Origin: an uncultured Lachnospiraceae bacterium
GTDB taxonomy: Bacteria; Bacillota; Clostridia; Lachnospirales; Lachnospiraceae
NCBI GenBank assembly: GCA_910585635.1
Contig: CAJUFE010000018.1
Span: forward strand, 16,129-80,128
Reading direction: 5' to 3'
DNA length: 64,000 nucleotides
Below the pieces are notes generated by a model. The model was not told where the DNA came from, searched no databases, and saw nothing but the letters and a program-made list of their open reading frames with translations. The position numbers and the translations under genes are program-made. This document shows positions 34,666 to 43,773 of the stretch, in pieces (position 1 is the first letter of the stretch; each line of letters begins with the position of its first letter).

Positions 34666-37020
34666 TCACATCCCTTCGATCAGTCTGGAGACCATCGCTT
34701 TTATGCCGTTCACTTTGTAACCGTTAGATCCCATGGGCGCCGCGCCCTTGACCGCCAGCTCCCCTGCCTCCCTGGCAAGCCCGGCGTCCGGTGTCTTTCC
34801 GGTCACGAATGCCTCCACTTCCGAAAGCTTTAGCGGGACCGGCGCAACGCCGCCGAGCACGATGGAGATCTTCCCGATCCGCCCTTCTTCCAGCCGGTAA
34901 GCGTACGCCATGCTGACCACCGCAAAGTCGATGGACGTGCGGATCCGCATCTTCTCATAGCCGGTCTCATACCCCGACATATCCGGTACCCTCACCGCCG
35001 TCACCAGTTCATCCGGATCTAGCATATCGGAAGCCTTCAGCTTGGTGGTAAAGAAGTCCTTCGCCTTGATCTCCTTCTTTGTGGTGACCACCGTCCCGTC
35101 AAAGGCTACCAGTACCGGCGAGATATCGGAAGCGTTCACACTGTAGCAGCCACAGTCCATACAACGTGCCGCTTCCTCTTTCGCCTGTTCCATGGACAGG
35201 GTAGCGGTATCCTCATCGGTAAGGGTGCGTGTTCCCAACGCCCTCTCTTCCGGCACCACGGCCTCTTTCCTGGCGACCCCTTCCACATCAAAGGTCAGGA
35301 AGCCCTCCCGCTCCACAGGCAGGATCGGGGTACCGAACTTTCTGCACATGGCCTTTGCCGCCGCGCCGCCGCCATGAATGGCACGGATCGCGATATCCGG
35401 TCCCGTGACCGCATCCCCGCCTGCATAGATCTTCTCATGGCCGGTCTGAAAGGTCTCGCTGTCTACCGCATATAACCCTCTCTCAGAGCAGAGCTGTGCC
35501 CCCAGGCTCTCGCCCAGGAACGCCAGATCCACCTTCTGCCCGGTGGCCAGGATAATGGCGTCTGCCTCGAACTGCCGTGTCTCGCTCTCGTCGTAGGCCG
35601 GGCTGAACCTGCCCGCCTCATCCCGCACGCGGACGCAGCGCATGGCCTCCAGCCCCCGGACCGTCCCGTTTTCGGAGATGACCTGTTTCAGGCCCCAGCC
35701 ATTGACGATCTCTACGCCCTCCTCCTTTGCCCGGGCGATCTCCTCCTTGGACGCCGGCATCTCCTCTTCCTTCTCCAGGCACACCAGCCGGACATCTCTC
35801 GCGCCCATGCGCTTTGCCGTCAGAGCCACGTCCATCGCCACGTTGCCGCCGCCGGCCACCAGCACCTGATCTTTGATCGCGGACTGGAGGAAGGTATTGA
35901 CCTCGACCAGGAAATCCAGGCCGAACTGGGTCAGCTCCTCGCCCTTTAGGCCCAGCACAGGCTGCTTCCAGGCTCCTGTCCCCATATAGACCCCGTCGTT
36001 CTCCGCCACGATCGTCTCTACGGCGATGTCGCTCCCTACCTTGGTATCCATCACAAATCGGATGCCCATGTCGCCCAGGGCCTGTACGAACCGGTCCACG
36101 ATATCCTTGGGAAGGCGATAGTGGGGGATCCCGTAATACAGCACGCCGCCGGCCTTTTCATGGGCGTCATACACCGTCACCGCATGCCCCTGTCTCCGCA
36201 TATAGTAGGCGCAGGCCAGTCCGCCGGGGCCTGCTCCGATGACAGCCACCTTCTTTCCCGTCTCGGTCTCCGGCTTTTGATAAAACCGGTCCGCATGTTC
36301 CAGGATATAGTCTCCCAGTGCGCGCTCCACACAGTGGATCCCCACACTGTCTCCATACCGGCCTTGGTTGCATCCGTCCTGACAGGGATGGGGACAGACG
36401 CGAGAGGTACACATGGGCATAGGATTGACCTCCATGATGATCTGGGCGGCCTCATCCCACTGCCCGCCTCGGATCATCTCCATATAGGCAGGGATATCGG
36501 TCCCAGCCGGACAGCCTTTGGTACAGGGATCGGCATGGACCTTCATGCCGCCGAAGACGGAATGATACCGGTCGTCGCCCTGGACCGCGTAACATACATC
36601 CCCGCCCTTCCTGGCGCAGACCATCCTCCCTCCGATCTCATTGGGATAGCGGTAATACCAGCATCGGACATCCTGGCAGATGTTCCCCCCTATGGTCCCC
36701 AGGTTGCGGATCAGCAGGGTGGCCACCGACTTTGCCGCCGCAGAAAGCCCTGCCGCCTTTTCCTTGAGCAGAGGGGATGCGGCGATATCTGCCAGCTTTG
36801 TCAATGCTTTTACGGTGATCTTACCCTCCATCTCTTCGATCCCGGATGAGTCCGGGATCCTTTTTAGATCCACCACATACGCCGGATGCTCATCCAAGAT
36901 CTCCTGTTTATATACATTCAGGATATCCGTTCCGCCAGCCATGACATCAGTATCCTTTGCCGCCGCTCTTTTCGCTGCCTCCTGGAACGATCCGGCATCT
37001 ACAACCTCAAATCTCCTCAT
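34666..37020 (-). CDS. Molybdenum hydroxylase FAD subunit with inserted GltD-like 4Fe-4S/pyridine-nucleotide oxidoreductase domain
   Basis: 784 residues. Residues 1-165 are the first part of an XdhB-type FAD domain (VMAGGTDILNVY, IRNLGTIGGNICQDVRCWYY). Residues about 166-620 are a complete GltD-like module: cysteine clusters CTKGCPAG and CTSRVCPHPCQDGC, the FAD motif IGAGPGGLACAYY, a second dinucleotide motif VAGGGNVAMDVAL and AGGDAVTGPDIAIRA. From about 621 the FAD domain resumes (NASDISPVLVAFDG, IRTSIDFAVVSMAY, VLGGVAPVPLKLSEVEAF). The usual subunit has about 290 residues. The insertion could let electrons from the Mo centre reach NAD(P) or a ferredoxin directly. Last gene of the operon; AGGAGGAGGG precedes its ATG. 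Confidence 0.88.
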   Translation of the reverse strand: MRRFEVVDAGSFQEAAKRAAAKDTDVMAGGTDILNVYKQEILDEHPAYVVDLKRIPDSSGIEEMEGKITVKALTKLADIAASPLLKEKAAGLSAAAKSVATLLIRNLGTIGGNICQDVRCWYYRYPNEIGGRMVCARKGGDVCYAVQGDDRYHSVFGGMKVHADPCTKGCPAGTDIPAYMEMIRGGQWDEAAQIIMEVNPMPMCTSRVCPHPCQDGCNQGRYGDSVGIHCVERALGDYILEHADRFYQKPETETGKKVAVIGAGPGGLACAYYMRRQGHAVTVYDAHEKAGGVLYYGIPHYRLPKDIVDRFVQALGDMGIRFVMDTKVGSDIAVETIVAENDGVYMGTGAWKQPVLGLKGEELTQFGLDFLVEVNTFLQSAIKDQVLVAGGGNVAMDVALTAKRMGARDVRLVCLEKEEEMPASKEEIARAKEEGVEIVNGWGLKQVISENGTVRGLEAMRCVRVRDEAGRFSPAYDESETRQFEADAIILATGQKVDLAFLGESLGAQLCSERGLYAVDSETFQTGHEKIYAGGDAVTGPDIAIRAIHGGGAAAKAMCRKFGTPILPVEREGFLTFDVEGVARKEAVVPEERALGTRTLTDEDTATLSMEQAKEEAARCMDCGCYSVNASDISPVLVAFDGTVVTTKKEIKAKDFFTTKLKASDMLDPDELVTAVRVPDMSGYETGYEKMRIRTSIDFAVVSMAYAYRLEEGRIGKISIVLGGVAPVPLKLSEVEAFVTGKTPDAGLAREAGELAVKGAAPMGSNGYKVNGIKAMVSRLIEGM

Positions 37021-37034
37021 TGCACTCCCTCCTC

Positions 37035-37154
37035 CTAAAGTTTGCCCATGGCTTTCAATATCCCTTCCTGGCTTGCCGGATACTCCACATAGTCTGTCCC
37101 GATGGCATTGGAGATGGCCATCATCATGGCAGCCGGTCCCGGCGCCCCGGAGAT
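37035..37154 (-). pseudogene. In-frame C-terminal tail of the Moco subunit beyond the TAG
   Basis: The frame after the stop reads ISGAPGPAAMMMAISNAIG and a further 20 residues ending KAMGKL, then TAG at 37037-37035. This is the conserved C-terminus of the large subunit (Ala/Asn-rich helix plus tail). It ends 14 bases before the FAD-subunit ATG, the spacing expected for an intact operon, so the stop is either a recent nonsense change, an assembly error or a read-through codon. TAG ends several other genes here (for example at 20389, 24534 and 25886), which argues against a genome-wide reassignment. Confidence 0.85.
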
Positions 37155-39308
37155 CTACCCGAACCCGGTGGCTTTGAACCTGGATATCTCGGGCTGTGAC
37201 TCATGGATGACCGTGTCAACAGGCGGAAAATCGTCAAAGGTACGCCATTTATAGTCGATCATATTCCCTGTAAGGATACGCCCAGTGGACTTGTCCAGTA
37301 CATTTTCCTCCAAGAGTCCCGTGTCCGCGGCAGCCGCGCCGAACCCTCCGTGGATCTGCATCTCCAGGGTGGCCGGGTCGATGATCTGCCCCACGTCGGT
37401 CCCCACCAGCACCTTCTTAAGGCTGGTCTCCCCCGTATCAAGATCCACTTCCACCTCCGCGAAATAAATGTTAAAATTCGACTTGGAGTAATCGGCCAGA
37501 TATTGCCCGTATCCTGTGATCGTGGTGGCAAAGGGGAGCAGCATGGCAGGGTGTATGGGTTTATCCGACCGGCTCTTGTAATAGATCATCCCGTCCCGGA
37601 AAAAGAGGTCGTCTGGTGAAGCATGGAGGGGTCCTGCCGCCGCCTCAAGGAGCTTACGCAGCGCATCCTCCGCCGCCTTGGTCACCGCCGTGCCCAGTGT
37701 CAGCGTACATCTGGAGCCGATGGGACCCGCGTCAAATGGGTTAGCCTCTGTGGTACAGGGGGCCAGGATCACTTTCTCCACAGGCATATCCAGCACTTCC
37801 GCCACATATTTTCGGATATTGCTCCTCTGGCCTGCTCCTGTCTCCGCGATCCCCGCATGGAGATATACAAGACCGGTGGCCGGGGTGATCCGGACATAGG
37901 CCTCCGAGTTGTCTTCTCCGATGTCGGCATTTCCGTGGACCGAGACCCCTACGCCCACGGCCTTATGCCCATCGGTGCTGGTGGGTATATTCCAGCCTTT
38001 CCATTTATCCTTCCATCCAAACTTCTCCGCCGCGTCATAGATCACCGGTTTCCAGTCTGTCTCCCGGCACTCATACCAGTTCCTCTCACGCCAGAACCAT
38101 CCGTCCCCTGTCTCGGAGAAATTCTTCGCGATAAAGTCTACAGGATCCACCCCGGCCTTTGCCGCTGCCTTCATGGTCATGGGCATCAGGACGGCCTTGA
38201 TCTCCTGTCCGCCGAAGCCTCGCACCGCTCCCGTCTGGACATGATTGGTCATCACCAGCTTGCCTTCCAGATCCCAGTTCTGGCACTTGCCGAAGGCCAC
38301 CTGGCACTCGCCCAGCCCTACACCCATCTGCCACTGGCCGCAGCAGTTATAAGCGCCACAGTCCAGATAGATGGTGCCCTGGATGGCATGGATGATATCG
38401 CCCTTGATCCCGACTTTTCCTTTTATGTACATGCCGATGCGCTGATCGTGGATCGCCAGCTGCTCGGTCTTCGTCATGTTCATCTTCACCGGCCGCCCTG
38501 TAGCCACGGCCAGGACGGCGGTCTGCATGGAGATCAGCGGGAGCTCCGCCTTATTGCCGAACCCGCCTCCGATATTGAAGGTGGTGGTCTCGATGGGAAG
38601 CCCCTGCATACGGCCGCCGATCGCGCCTCCGTACATCATGGCCACCTGGGAGGTGGGCCAGGCGAACATCCTGCCCTTCTCATATTTCATGATGACACCG
38701 GGCGGCTCCATGGCCATGGGACAGCCCAGGGAATCGTAGGCGTCTTCCCCGTCCAGCACGTAGTCGCATTCCGCAAAAGCCTTTTCCACATCGCCTCGCA
38801 CCAGGTGATCCATCATGTTTTCACCGATAAAGGGGACATTGGGCAGGATGTTGGAGTCAAATTCCTCATGGACCAGAGGCGCGTCCGGCTTTACCGCGTC
38901 CCAGGTGTTGAACACCGCCGGGAGCTCCTCATACTCGATCTGGATCAGGCCGCAGGCTTCCTCCGCGATCTGCTCCGTATCCGCCGCTACCAGCGCCACC
39001 ACATCGCCCGCATAGGATGCCTCCCTGCGCAGCACCGGACATACAGGCGGCTGGTTCAAGCCCCATCCCTTGCACATCTCGGGCATGTTCCCGTAATACA
39101 GGACCCCATGGACACCTGGCAGGGCCTGCGCCTTAGAGATATCTATCTTGGTGATCCTCGCATGGGCATAAGGACACTTTAACGACTTTCCGTAGATCAG
39201 ATCCTTCATCTTGTAGTCATTTAAAAAGATGGTCTTTCCCGTCACGATGTCCACCGCGTCAAAACGGGTGACATTCTTCCCTATATGGCGGTATCCTTTT
39301 TCGCTCAT
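37155..39308 (-). CDS. Molybdenum hydroxylase large (Moco) subunit, interrupted by in-frame TAG
   Basis: 717 codons to TAG at 37157-37155. Xanthine-dehydrogenase/CO-dehydrogenase large-subunit features: N-terminal a/b hammerhead (DAVDIVTGKTIFLNDY, YAHARITKIDISKA), then FNIGGGFGNKAELPL and GAVRGFGGQEIKAV around the cofactor. The reading frame stops at ...ATGFG-TAG and then continues in frame for 39 codons (see 37035-37154). In the family the residue after this GxG is the catalytic Glu (Glu1261 in bovine xanthine oxidoreductase, Glu763 in CoxL); GAG to TAG is one base. As written the product lacks the base needed for catalysis. Start at 39308 behind AGGAGGG, 5 bases after the 2Fe-2S subunit. 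Confidence 0.85.
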   Translation of the reverse strand: MSEKGYRHIGKNVTRFDAVDIVTGKTIFLNDYKMKDLIYGKSLKCPYAHARITKIDISKAQALPGVHGVLYYGNMPEMCKGWGLNQPPVCPVLRREASYAGDVVALVAADTEQIAEEACGLIQIEYEELPAVFNTWDAVKPDAPLVHEEFDSNILPNVPFIGENMMDHLVRGDVEKAFAECDYVLDGEDAYDSLGCPMAMEPPGVIMKYEKGRMFAWPTSQVAMMYGGAIGGRMQGLPIETTTFNIGGGFGNKAELPLISMQTAVLAVATGRPVKMNMTKTEQLAIHDQRIGMYIKGKVGIKGDIIHAIQGTIYLDCGAYNCCGQWQMGVGLGECQVAFGKCQNWDLEGKLVMTNHVQTGAVRGFGGQEIKAVLMPMTMKAAAKAGVDPVDFIAKNFSETGDGWFWRERNWYECRETDWKPVIYDAAEKFGWKDKWKGWNIPTSTDGHKAVGVGVSVHGNADIGEDNSEAYVRITPATGLVYLHAGIAETGAGQRSNIRKYVAEVLDMPVEKVILAPCTTEANPFDAGPIGSRCTLTLGTAVTKAAEDALRKLLEAAAGPLHASPDDLFFRDGMIYYKSRSDKPIHPAMLLPFATTITGYGQYLADYSKSNFNIYFAEVEVDLDTGETSLKKVLVGTDVGQIIDPATLEMQIHGGFGAAAADTGLLEENVLDKSTGRILTGNMIDYKWRTFDDFPPVDTVIHESQPEISRFKATGFG

Positions 39309-39313
39309 ATCCT

Positions 39314-39859
39314 CTATCCCTCCTGTGCATCCAACTCTGCCCTGTAAGCTTCTGCCGCCTCGATCACATGGTACTGGCTGATACAGCGGCACTGGTTCCC
39401 TGACAGTTCTTCCTTGATCTCTTCCGTAGTGGGATCGGGGTTTTTGATAAATAACCCCTTCAGTGTCATGATGATACCCGGTGTGCAGAAGCCGCACTGG
39501 AAGGCGTACTTTTCTACCATGATCTCCTGGAGACGGTCCAGCTCGCCTGTGACCGGGTCCTGTAAGCCCTCAATGGTCACGATATCCGCCCCGTCACAGT
39601 TGGCTGTCAGGACCTGACAGCTGGGGACCGCCACATCATCCTTTAAGACCGTGCAGCAGCCGCATGCCCCCTGGCCGCAGGCTTCCTTCGATCCAGTCAG
39701 ATCAAGGCGCTCCCGCAGGGTCGTCAGCAAGGTCTCCTCGTCCGGCACCACCCAGGGATCCTCACTGTGACCGATGATAAAGCTCACTTCTTTTCCGTTG
39801 ACTTTCATATGGATCTTCCTATCCATAAGATCATCCACCACCTTTCTTTTTTTGCTCAT
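39314..39859 (-). CDS. Molybdenum hydroxylase 2Fe-2S subunit
   Basis: 181 residues. Two 2Fe-2S clusters: plant-type EACGQGACGCCTVLKDD with the fourth Cys in PSCQVL, and the helical one QCGFCTPGIIM plus NQCRCISQYHV. It carries electrons from the molybdenum site to the FAD subunit. The N-terminal 20 residues are a charged extension; a second in-frame ATG 12 codons in is also possible. First gene of a three-gene operon, with the Moco subunit starting 5 bases after its stop. The PucR regulator upstream on the same strand is its probable controller. Confidence 0.92.
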   Translation of the reverse strand: MSKKRKVVDDLMDRKIHMKVNGKEVSFIIGHSEDPWVVPDEETLLTTLRERLDLTGSKEACGQGACGCCTVLKDDVAVPSCQVLTANCDGADIVTIEGLQDPVTGELDRLQEIMVEKYAFQCGFCTPGIIMTLKGLFIKNPDPTTEEIKEELSGNQCRCISQYHVIEAAEAYRAELDAQEG

Positions 39860-39963
39860 CAGTTCCTGTAGCTATATCTATAGTAGGAAGATCCGGTCGT
39901 CGGGACAATGTATGCCTGAAAAGATCGCATACCGTCTATTTTGTTTTTTACAAAGGAAAAAGG

Positions 39964-39998
39964 CAAAAAAATAAAGCCTCTCCAATAAAAAGGCCTTA
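39964..39998 (-). terminator. Terminator downstream of the PucR regulator
   Basis: On the - strand AAGGCCT, a loop and AGGCTTT are followed by ATTTTTTT. It lies directly after the PucR stop and before the 2Fe-2S gene, so the molybdenum operon should have its own promoter in 39860-39963. Confidence 0.55.
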
Positions 39999-40018
39999 TC
40001 TTCTCGACCGCCTGCTAT

Positions 40019-41278
40019 CTATCTTCTCGATCGCCCGTTATCCGTTGTTTCTTTCACAAGATCCCCGCCGGTCCTTTGTGTTTTTCCACATCCCCCTTCC
40101 TGCCGCCTGTTCTGCAGATCCACCAACAGCGACAGATAGAGCTCAGTGATCACATGGCAGTCGTGGAGATCGATGGCAAAGATCTCGCTGATCTTCTTCA
40201 ATCTGTATCCCACGGTGTTCGGATGGATATCCAGCTTCCCGGCCACCTTGGAAACACTGCTATCGTTCAGCAGCCACTCCTTTATGGTCTCATAGTACTC
40301 GCTCCTGTGCCGCGCGTCATACTGTTTGATCCTGTCCGTCAGCATATTTTCCTGTACGGCCGCCGGAGGCTTCCGGTAGCCCGACAGATAGATCATGGCG
40401 GCTTTATATCGCTCCACACGCACCACGTCCTCCCGGGCACCCTCCAGCTGTGCGATCTTAAGAGCGCTCCGGGCCATCTCCAGCATCTTTCCCAGCATCT
40501 GCAGATCCGTAAAGGCCTCGCTGACACTGATATAGCAGGTGTTCTTTCCCAGCGCCACAAATTGGCGGAAATTCTTCTCATATGCCTGGTCCATCAGGAG
40601 CACATAGCCATCCTTATATCCTACATAGATAAAACCGCTGTTCAGACCGCAGAAGAGATCGACGATATCATGGAGATCCTTCTGTCCGCCGGAGGGCTTC
40701 GGAGCCGTCCAGATCACCCGCCAGACGATATCCCGATCTACATAGGAATCGTGGAAGTTGCGCATCTGATCCATATCATAGCTTTCCCCGCAGAGCACGG
40801 CCGCCACATAGCTCTGGAGAGGATGGCTCATCTTTCTGGAGATGACACGGTTCATCAAAAGGGCCGCCGTAAATGCGCCGGACGCCAGCTTGACGACTTC
40901 CAGTGCATGCTCCGGCACCTGGCCGTTCAGGACCGGACAGTCGATGACCGCCGCCAGCTTTCCCTCCAGAAAGCATCCGCAGTTGATCCGCTTATATCTT
41001 GACGCCGTCCACATCCTGGCAAAGGGCTCTCCGCTGAGCAGGAGACGGTTCATCTCCTTCACATCCTCCACCGTATCTTCCCTGTCCAAAAATGCAAAGG
41101 CTTTTGTATATTCCTCTGTCAGCTCCTTAGTATAATCAGAGGACTTGCGCAGGATCGTCCTGGTGGTCAGGGTGATCGCCACCGGGGTGCCTGTATAGCC
41201 TGCTGTAAGGTTGCACAGCCCGGTCAGGCTCCCTCCCCTGATCAAGATCTCATAGTATTTTTCTTTCAGTGTTTCCAT
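40019..41278 (-). CDS. PucR/CdaR-type transcriptional regulator
   Basis: About 419 residues. A long N-terminal sensing region is followed by the C-terminal PucR helix-turn-helix: YYETIKEWLLNDSSVSKVAG then LDIHPNTVGYRLKKISEIF. PucR proteins activate purine catabolism genes in response to allantoin-like metabolites; CdaR controls sugar-acid genes. Next to a xanthine-dehydrogenase-like operon on the same strand it most likely controls that operon (inference). The start at 41278 has a modest GTGGAG site; an in-frame extension upstream is unlikely. Confidence 0.88.
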   Translation of the reverse strand: METLKEKYYEILIRGGSLTGLCNLTAGYTGTPVAITLTTRTILRKSSDYTKELTEEYTKAFAFLDREDTVEDVKEMNRLLLSGEPFARMWTASRYKRINCGCFLEGKLAAVIDCPVLNGQVPEHALEVVKLASGAFTAALLMNRVISRKMSHPLQSYVAAVLCGESYDMDQMRNFHDSYVDRDIVWRVIWTAPKPSGGQKDLHDIVDLFCGLNSGFIYVGYKDGYVLLMDQAYEKNFRQFVALGKNTCYISVSEAFTDLQMLGKMLEMARSALKIAQLEGAREDVVRVERYKAAMIYLSGYRKPPAAVQENMLTDRIKQYDARHRSEYYETIKEWLLNDSSVSKVAGKLDIHPNTVGYRLKKISEIFAIDLHDCHVITELYLSLLVDLQNRRQEGGCGKTQRTGGDLVKETTDNGRSRR

Positions 41279-41420
41279 CGATCTCCACTTCCTGGATAGT
41301 TGTACTTTAAGGAGTATCATACCATGGAAAGCAGGTGATCGCGATCATGTTCCTCTCCCCGCGAGATCGCCAGAGCAGATGGGGCTACTTTTCACAGATG
41401 GGCCAAGGGGCCGCTCCGGG

Positions 41421-41520
41421 AGGGGGCTGTCCGGTTGAGGTTCACCCCTTTGATACGGCTGTCCTCTTTATACGCCAGGAAACCCTTCACCAGTGCGACT
41501 ATAGACAGGCTGCGCCTTCC
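41421..41520 (-). pseudogene. cobB fragment 1
   Basis: The - strand encodes SLSIVALVKGFLAYKEDSRI and KGVNLNRTAPS, matching residues about 138-168 of the intact cobB product (SLSIAALVKGFVEYKKDSRI, KGVILNRTSP). Similarity covers about 100 bases and stops abruptly on both sides. The rest of the gap 41279-41668 is AT-rich near 41540-41600 and holds nothing else I recognise. Confidence 0.8.
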
Positions 41521-41668
41521 TTTAATGGTAATAAGTATAATACTTTTTGTCTGTTATGTTGATCATATTATGTATATTTTTTGATTTTTTTCAAGTTAAG
41601 TTCTTCCGCCAGATGCTGATCGATAAAGTACAAAATCTCCCCGATCTGAGAGTGACCGGGATCATCGA

Positions 41669-43342
41669 TCACCCGATAAGGACTCTCTTCCCCTCGAACC
41701 CAAAACCATATCTTCTGATCCGGTCCTCGCTGATCCCCTCTGCCACCAGCGTTGTCTTATATCCCTTGGCTTCGATCTGCTCCAAAGCTGCCTGTACCGT
41801 ATCCTGGAGACTTTTTTCGTCTTCCGGATCACGGACTTTAAATTCTAAAATGATGGCATCATCCTCTTTTTTTCGAGGTTTCAGCATCACATCATATCGC
41901 CCGAACCCACTTTCCCGGTTCGAAGTGATCACATAGCGGTCAGCCAGATCCACCATGAGACCTAATACAAATCCGTGGTAAAACCGTTCTGGTTCCGCTC
42001 CTGATGGACGGGTCCCGGTATCAAAATAGCTGAAAGTGGTCAATGCGATCCGGTTCATATAAGCATTCATCTCTTTTCTGTTCCCTTGTAACAGCGCCTT
42101 GATGAACCCATTATACTCTCCTATGGACTGCCCAAACCAATCCCGTATCATCTTTTCAAACATGATGCGGACTTCTTTATTCGTCAGGGTCAGCTCATAC
42201 TCGTCCCTCCCCAACTCCTCATTGACCGTATAACGATCTGCTTTGAGATAGCCGCTTGCCAAAAAAAGGCTCCATATAGCATTTTCATTCCGGTCCAGCT
42301 GATCAAAAATAATCTGTTCATCGATCTCTGTGCAGAGCTTTCCGCCCTTTAACAGATCTTCCATCGTCTTTTTTATGCTGGGGCTTCCTTCACGGATCAG
42401 CTTTCCTATCATACTATTGCTGCTCGTGTTCGCCCAGTAGCTGGATAACCTCTGCGTTTTTAGATAATTGATGATCGACCAGGGATTATAGATATCTCTT
42501 CTCCTGCCAAACACAAACCCGTCATACCAGTCTTTTACCTTGTCCATATCTGCCGAGGATCCATACTCCTTCAGAGCGTCCTCCACCTCTCTCTGTGTAA
42601 ATCCAAAACAGTCGGCATATGCATCTGATGTGGTCGTCACCACGGTCAGGTTGTTCAGATCAGAGAAGATCGACTCCTTACTAACCCTTGTTATACCCGT
42701 CATAAGGGCCCGGTCTAGATAAGGGTTGGTCTTAAAGGTTGAATTAAATAGATTTCTAGTAAGATCCGTAAGTTCCTTCAAATACCCATGGATATAGGCT
42801 TCTTGTAATGGCGTGTCATACTCGTCCAGCAAGATGATGACTTTTTTTCCATAATATTTGGACAGATATCTGGACAATTGGTTCAGAGCGGTCACGGGAT
42901 CCGGATATTCCATATTTTTTTGGACGATCATCTTCTCCTGCGGTAATAACCTCTCGCTATCCAGTAAAAAATAATGGTCTAAGTACACTTCCGCGATCAA
43001 CTGCCCTATCCTTTTTCGTGTACGGTCAAAGTCTGTTTCTTTTATATTCGCAAAAGACAGACTGATCACCGGGCGAGTCCCCTGGAGCCTGCGATATTTT
43101 TCGTCCTTCCATATGGACAGACCCTCGAATATCTGCCCCTGGCCCTCATACTTGACAGAGAAGAAGCGTTCCATCATGTTCATGTTCAGGGTTTTTCCAA
43201 ATCTCCTGGGGCGGGTGATCAGTGTCACATCATCCCCACTCTCCCACCATTCTTTGATCAGTCCGGTCTTGTCGATATAAAAGTGGTCATTAACGATCAG
43301 CTTCTCGAAGCTCTGGATCCCGATCCCTACAGTCCTTCCCAT
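41669..43342 (-). CDS. AAA-ATPase-like / PD-(D/E)XK nuclease-like protein (DUF1703 type)
   Basis: About 557 residues. P-loop-like TRPRRFGKTLNMNMMERFF, Walker B-like VIILLDEYDTPLQEAY, then GITRVSKESIFSDLNN, WYDGFVFG and NPWSIINYL. The C-terminal part YHGFVLGLMVDLADRYVI, GFGRYDVMLKPR and DAIILEFKVRDPEDE is the PDDEXK_9 nuclease-like domain, with the catalytic Asp and the Glu-x-Lys pair visible. Complete paralogue of the gene at 1-1084. The start at 43342 follows AAAGGGG. Function unknown; such genes are multicopy and often near mobile or defence regions. Confidence 0.88.
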   Translation of the reverse strand: MGRTVGIGIQSFEKLIVNDHFYIDKTGLIKEWWESGDDVTLITRPRRFGKTLNMNMMERFFSVKYEGQGQIFEGLSIWKDEKYRRLQGTRPVISLSFANIKETDFDRTRKRIGQLIAEVYLDHYFLLDSERLLPQEKMIVQKNMEYPDPVTALNQLSRYLSKYYGKKVIILLDEYDTPLQEAYIHGYLKELTDLTRNLFNSTFKTNPYLDRALMTGITRVSKESIFSDLNNLTVVTTTSDAYADCFGFTQREVEDALKEYGSSADMDKVKDWYDGFVFGRRRDIYNPWSIINYLKTQRLSSYWANTSSNSMIGKLIREGSPSIKKTMEDLLKGGKLCTEIDEQIIFDQLDRNENAIWSLFLASGYLKADRYTVNEELGRDEYELTLTNKEVRIMFEKMIRDWFGQSIGEYNGFIKALLQGNRKEMNAYMNRIALTTFSYFDTGTRPSGAEPERFYHGFVLGLMVDLADRYVITSNRESGFGRYDVMLKPRKKEDDAIILEFKVRDPEDEKSLQDTVQAALEQIEAKGYKTTLVAEGISEDRIRRYGFGFEGKRVLIG

Positions 43343-43518
43343 AAATCCCCTTTCCCGACAAACAAATAGGTTGTGATATCCAGTATAGCAAGTTTTTCCG
43401 GGCAATTCAACTCCCAAAACGAACGACGCAGAACAAAAAAAGCAGACAAAAAGGCCAGGGACCTTTTCCAGATCCCCAGCCTTTGTTTTGTCTATGTGCT
43501 CCTTTTTGTCTCCAGAGC

Positions 43519-43765
43519 CTATCGTACCGCTCTAAGCGCTTTCTTGAGCAATGCTTTCATCTCCTGGATCTTATAGTCATTTTTGTCGAAGCTGCAGGCA
43601 TCCTTGACAGCGATCGAGGCCGCCTGTTCCAGAACCTCTTCCGTCAGCTCTTTCCCTCCGGATACGCCTCTGCCTCCGAAGCTCTTAAGGAGACAGGTGC
43701 CACACCACCGTATACAAGGCGGATATCCTGGACTTTGCCCGCGTCCAGCTTGCAGACGCTTCCCC
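43519..43765 (-). pseudogene. Remnant of a molybdenum hydroxylase FAD-subunit C-terminus, frameshifted
   Basis: Two frames together give DAGKVQDIRLVYGGVAPVSL, RASEAEAY, then after a frameshift GKELTEEVLEQAASIAVKDA and YKIQEMKALLKKALRAVR-stop. This matches the last 80 residues of the XdhB-type fold (compare VLGGVAPVPLKLSEVEAFVTGK in the 34666 gene). The upstream end is joined directly to an AraC gene fragment. It cannot make a functional protein. Confidence 0.75.
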
Positions 43766-43773
43766 ATAGCTGT

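Noticed and set aside
37155..37157. Pyrrolysine or other genome-wide TAG recoding
   Set aside because: TAG ends many normal genes in the window (5884, 20389, 24534, 25886 and others); a single in-frame TAG is better explained by mutation or error.
37623..39182. Long + strand frame of about 519 codons
   Set aside because: Antisense to the molybdenum hydroxylase large subunit; rich in His, Gly and Leu with no domain.
40076..41002. + strand frame of about 308 codons
   Set aside because: Antisense to the PucR-type regulator with its clear helix-turn-helix.
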